Below the pieces are notes generated by a model that was not told where the DNA came from, searched no databases, and worked only from the letters and a program-made list of their open reading frames with translations. Of a DNA stretch of 64,000 nucleotides, positions 62,014 through 64,000 are shown piece by piece. The position numbers and the translations under genes were made by a program. Each line of letters opens with the position of its first letter. The stretch's first letter is position 1. Source of the stretch: Chitinophaga ginsengisoli (lineage in GTDB: Bacteria; Bacteroidota; Bacteroidia; Chitinophagales; Chitinophagaceae); contig NZ_PYGK01000004.1 in assembly GCF_003014595.1 (NCBI RefSeq), positions 434,001 to 498,000 of the forward strand. The letters run 5' to 3'.

Positions 62014-63411
62014 ATGAACAGCACCTACACAGATCTCGTTAACCAGACCTTCGAGTTCCCACAGGAAGGATTTGACGTACAGGACAGTTACCTGGAGTTT
62101 AACGGGGTTAATATCAAGGCTTTAATCGACAAGTACGGGACACCATTCAAGCTGACTTATTTGCCAAAGATCGGAATGCAGATAAACAAGGCTAAGAAAA
62201 TGTTCCAGGATGCAATTAAGAAGAACAGATACGATGGGAACTACTATTATTGTTATTGCACCAAAAGTTCGCATTTCTCCTTTATAATGGAGGAAACGCT
62301 GAAACATAATATACATATCGAGACCTCCTTCGCGTATGATATTGATATCATTACCAAGTTGTACGAGAGGAAGAAGATCAATAAGGACACGTTCGTGATA
62401 TGTAACGGTTACAAGACCAAGCCGTATACAAAAGCGATCGCCAAGTTGATCAACTCCGGATTCCGCAATGTGATCCCCGTGCTGGATAACAAAGAGGAAC
62501 TGGAAGATTACCAGAAATTTATCCGTTCAAAGGATAGGGTGAAACTGGGGCTGCGTATTGCGGCTGAAGAGGAACCTACCTTTGACTTTTATACGTCCAG
62601 ATTAGGTATCCGTTCCCGCGATGTGCTGGAGTTCTACGTGGACAAGCTGAAGGGAAATGACAAATTTGAGCTGAAAATGCTCCATTTTTTCATGAACAAG
62701 GGTATTAAGGACGATATCTATTACTGGAGCCAGTTTAACCGTGTGTTGAACCTGTATTGCCAGTTAAAGAAGATCTGTCCTGAGCTGGATAGCATCAACA
62801 TAGGTGGCGGATTCCCGATCAAGCATTCCCTGGGCTTCGATTACGATTACAACTACATTGTAAATGAGATCGTTGCCAACATCAAGAGCGTTTGTAAGAA
62901 GAACAAGGTACCGGTACCTGATATCTATACTGAGTTCGGTTCCTTTACCGTAGGCGAAAGCGGTGCAGTGATCTATAGCGTGGTAGGGGAAAAGATGCAG
63001 AACGACAGGGAAAACTGGTATATGATCGATAGCTCTTTCATTACCACCTTGCCGGATACCTGGGGAATAGGTGAGAAGTTCCTGATGCTCCCGATCAATA
63101 AATGGGATCAGGAATACCAGGAGGTACACCTTGGGGGGCTGACTTGTGACGGTTATGACTTTTACACTTCTGAAGAACACATAAATGCGGTATTCCTGCC
63201 GAAGTTAGCCGGAGAAGAGCCACTCTATATCGGCTTTTTCCATACTGGCGCTTACCAGGACCAGCTGAGCGGTTATGGAGGTATTAAGCACTGTCTGATA
63301 CCATCACCGAAGCATGTGATCGTAGGATATGACAAAAATGGGCAGCTGAAAGACTGGCTGTATGCCAAGGAGCAAACCGCCCAGAGTATGTTAAAGATTT
63401 TGGGTTATTAA
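62014..63411 (+). CDS. speA: Fold-III PLP decarboxylase, probably arginine decarboxylase
   Basis: 465 residues. The PLP lysine is K84 in YCTKSSH. Phosphate grip IGGGFPIKHS, EFGSFTVGESGA and the active-site Cys378 in GLTCDGYDFY are the ornithine/DAP/arginine decarboxylase signatures. It is shorter than E. coli SpeA (about 630-660) and matches the compact form that is annotated as arginine decarboxylase in Bacteroidota. Product would be agmatine for polyamine synthesis; carboxynorspermidine or diaminopimelate decarboxylation is an alternative. Own promoter and terminator. Confidence 0.78.
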   Translation: MNSTYTDLVNQTFEFPQEGFDVQDSYLEFNGVNIKALIDKYGTPFKLTYLPKIGMQINKAKKMFQDAIKKNRYDGNYYYCYCTKSSHFSFIMEETLKHNIHIETSFAYDIDIITKLYERKKINKDTFVICNGYKTKPYTKAIAKLINSGFRNVIPVLDNKEELEDYQKFIRSKDRVKLGLRIAAEEEPTFDFYTSRLGIRSRDVLEFYVDKLKGNDKFELKMLHFFMNKGIKDDIYYWSQFNRVLNLYCQLKKICPELDSINIGGGFPIKHSLGFDYDYNYIVNEIVANIKSVCKKNKVPVPDIYTEFGSFTVGESGAVIYSVVGEKMQNDRENWYMIDSSFITTLPDTWGIGEKFLMLPINKWDQEYQEVHLGGLTCDGYDFYTSEEHINAVFLPKLAGEEPLYIGFFHTGAYQDQLSGYGGIKHCLIPSPKHVIVGYDKNGQLKDWLYAKEQTAQSMLKILGY

Positions 63412-63438
63412 AAAAATGGGTTAGTAATCCACTGACAC

Positions 63439-63470
63439 ACCCCGCGATTTCTCGCGGGGTTTTTTATTTT
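63439..63470 (+). terminator. Terminator of the PLP decarboxylase gene
   Basis: ACCCCGCGA pairs with TCGCGGGGT around four bases and is followed by TTTTTATTTT. Confidence 0.93.
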
Positions 63471-63500
63471 ATACCATTTAGGTATTGTCTTTAAGCGGAG

Positions 63501-63609
63501 ATGCGTCGTGTATGCGCCGTGTATACGTCGTATATATCTCGTGTTTGTCCCGGGATGCGTCTGGTATACCTCTGGTATACGTCTGGTATACGTCCGGTGC
63601 GTGTCGGGT
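63501..63609. repeat. 11-bp tandem repeat array, about ten copies
   Basis: Successive units are ATGCGTCGTGT, ATGCGCCGTGT, ATACGTCGTAT, ATATCTCGTGT, TTGTCCCGGG (10 bases), ATGCGTCTGGT, ATACCTCTGGT, ATACGTCTGGT, ATACGTCCGGT and GCGTGTCGGGT. Same consensus as 7743-7786. It begins 30 bases after the speA terminator. Open frames across it are by-products of the repeat. Confidence 0.88.
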
Positions 63610-63658
63610 ATATGCTGTTACCATATCTTTTGCGGTTATCATTGTACCAAAAAACACA

Positions 63659-63770
63659 CAGCCCGCCAGAGGCGGGCTGAAATGCAGCGAATTATATGTC
63701 CTGGGCATTTGACCCGCCGTGGCGGATCGTGTGTTTGCGGCCCGGGGTTTTATCCCTGGGTCATTCCATG
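63659..63770. repeat. GC-rich hairpin and CCCGGGGTTTTATCCC core, dispersed repeat
   Basis: AGCCCGCC-aga-GGCGGGCT forms a perfect hairpin at about 63660-63678. A GACCCGCC-gt-GGCGGAT hairpin follows near 63710. GGCCCGGGGTTTTATCCCTG at 63739-63758 shares its core with 31738-31788 and with the 84-bp units. Non-coding. Confidence 0.6.
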
Positions 63771-63832
63771 GCATAGGTTTACCGTCAAAAGCATATAGGA
63801 AAATAAGACTGAGAAGGGATAAAAAGGTTTGT

Positions 63833-63874
63833 GGTGTATAGGGAGAAAAAGAATCAGTCGGTGTATAGGGAGAA
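63833..63874 (+). repeat. 15-bp direct repeat
   Basis: GGTGTATAGGGAGAA occurs twice, 27 bases apart, separated by an A-rich stretch. No gene is seen from here to the window end; the last 100 bases show nothing I can name. Confidence 0.6.
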
Positions 63875-64000
63875 TAGGACCCTGTTTGTTTACATAACAA
63901 AGGTAAGAGCGTTCCGTAAGGTGGGAAATACCCGAAAGTTGTAATTTTTCAATAGGTTCCTTACCATAATTTCACAGCCCTCACACGGACGTGTACCCGC

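Noticed and set aside
63478..63900. 140-codon minus-strand frame and two plus-strand frames over the 11-bp array
   Set aside because: They consist of the repeat and GC-rich hairpins. Composition is unlike the neighbouring genes and the repeat period is not a multiple of three.

Overview
The window is chromosomal DNA from a member of the Bacteroidota, most likely a Chitinophaga-like member of the Chitinophagaceae. This is inferred from gene content, not from a database match. The pointers are a fused SecDF, a short primary sigma factor without region 1.1, and several promoters with the Bacteroidota TAnnTTTG -7 element. Typical Bacteroidota gene orders are also present: nusB-DUF1573-yajC-coaE, ftsK-lolA, DUF3822-rsmD-coaD and a divergent nudix/pyrE pair. 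Many lipoproteins, M57 peptidases, DUF4397 and a TonB-dependent receptor fit the same picture. I see no rRNA, tRNA, CRISPR array, transposase or prophage.

Layout. 1-1.5 kb: end of a multihaem cytochrome gene, then three small minus-strand genes of unknown function. 1.7-7.9 kb: a TonB-dependent receptor diverges from a pair encoding a secreted DUF1080 (3-keto-glycoside hydrolase-like) protein and a beta-propeller/cytochrome c protein; together they look like a periplasmic oxidative carbohydrate module. 7.9-17.3 kb: housekeeping genes (dcd, a phosphopantetheinyl transferase, aroK, a DUF423 protein, an alpha/beta hydrolase, ftsK, lolA, lpdA), interrupted by an 84-bp tandem repeat. 17.3-20.3 kb: a repeat-rich gene desert followed by two tandem M57 metallopeptidase lipoproteins. 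20.3-28.1 kb: methyltransferase, acyl-CoA mutase large subunit, M23-like membrane protein, aminotransferase, DUF4397 lipoprotein and serine hydrolase. 28.3-31.5 kb: secDF. 32.3-38.9 kb: a minus-strand run nusB, DUF1573, yajC, coaE, SNF2 helicase and GH5. 39-44 kb: groES-groEL, two FKBP-like lipoproteins and serine dehydratase. 44-51 kb: a peptidase/propeller/barrel outer-membrane protein, a small secreted protein, valS and a threonine aldolase. 51-60 kb: rpoD, trxB, folB, an RMDN-like TPR protein, a MATE transporter, DUF3822, rsmD, coaD, a thioesterase, nudix and pyrE. 60-63.4 kb: a heavy-metal-domain protein, a LEA14-like lipoprotein, a WbqC-family protein and a PLP decarboxylase.

The coding complement is mostly core: protein export (secDF, yajC, lolA), folding (groESL), translation (valS, rsmD), CoA and folate synthesis (coaD, coaE, folB), and nucleotide metabolism (dcd, pyrE). 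The least explained material is non-coding: an 11-bp tandem repeat family at two distant sites, an 84-bp minisatellite, a nested four-arm inverted-repeat element at 17.35-17.79 kb with a lone arm at 21.37 kb, and a long hairpin at 32.06-32.18 kb. The most unusual proteins are the 935-residue HExxH/propeller/barrel protein, the RMDN-like TPR protein, and an RsmD with GPPY in place of the usual catalytic (D/N)PP(Y/F).
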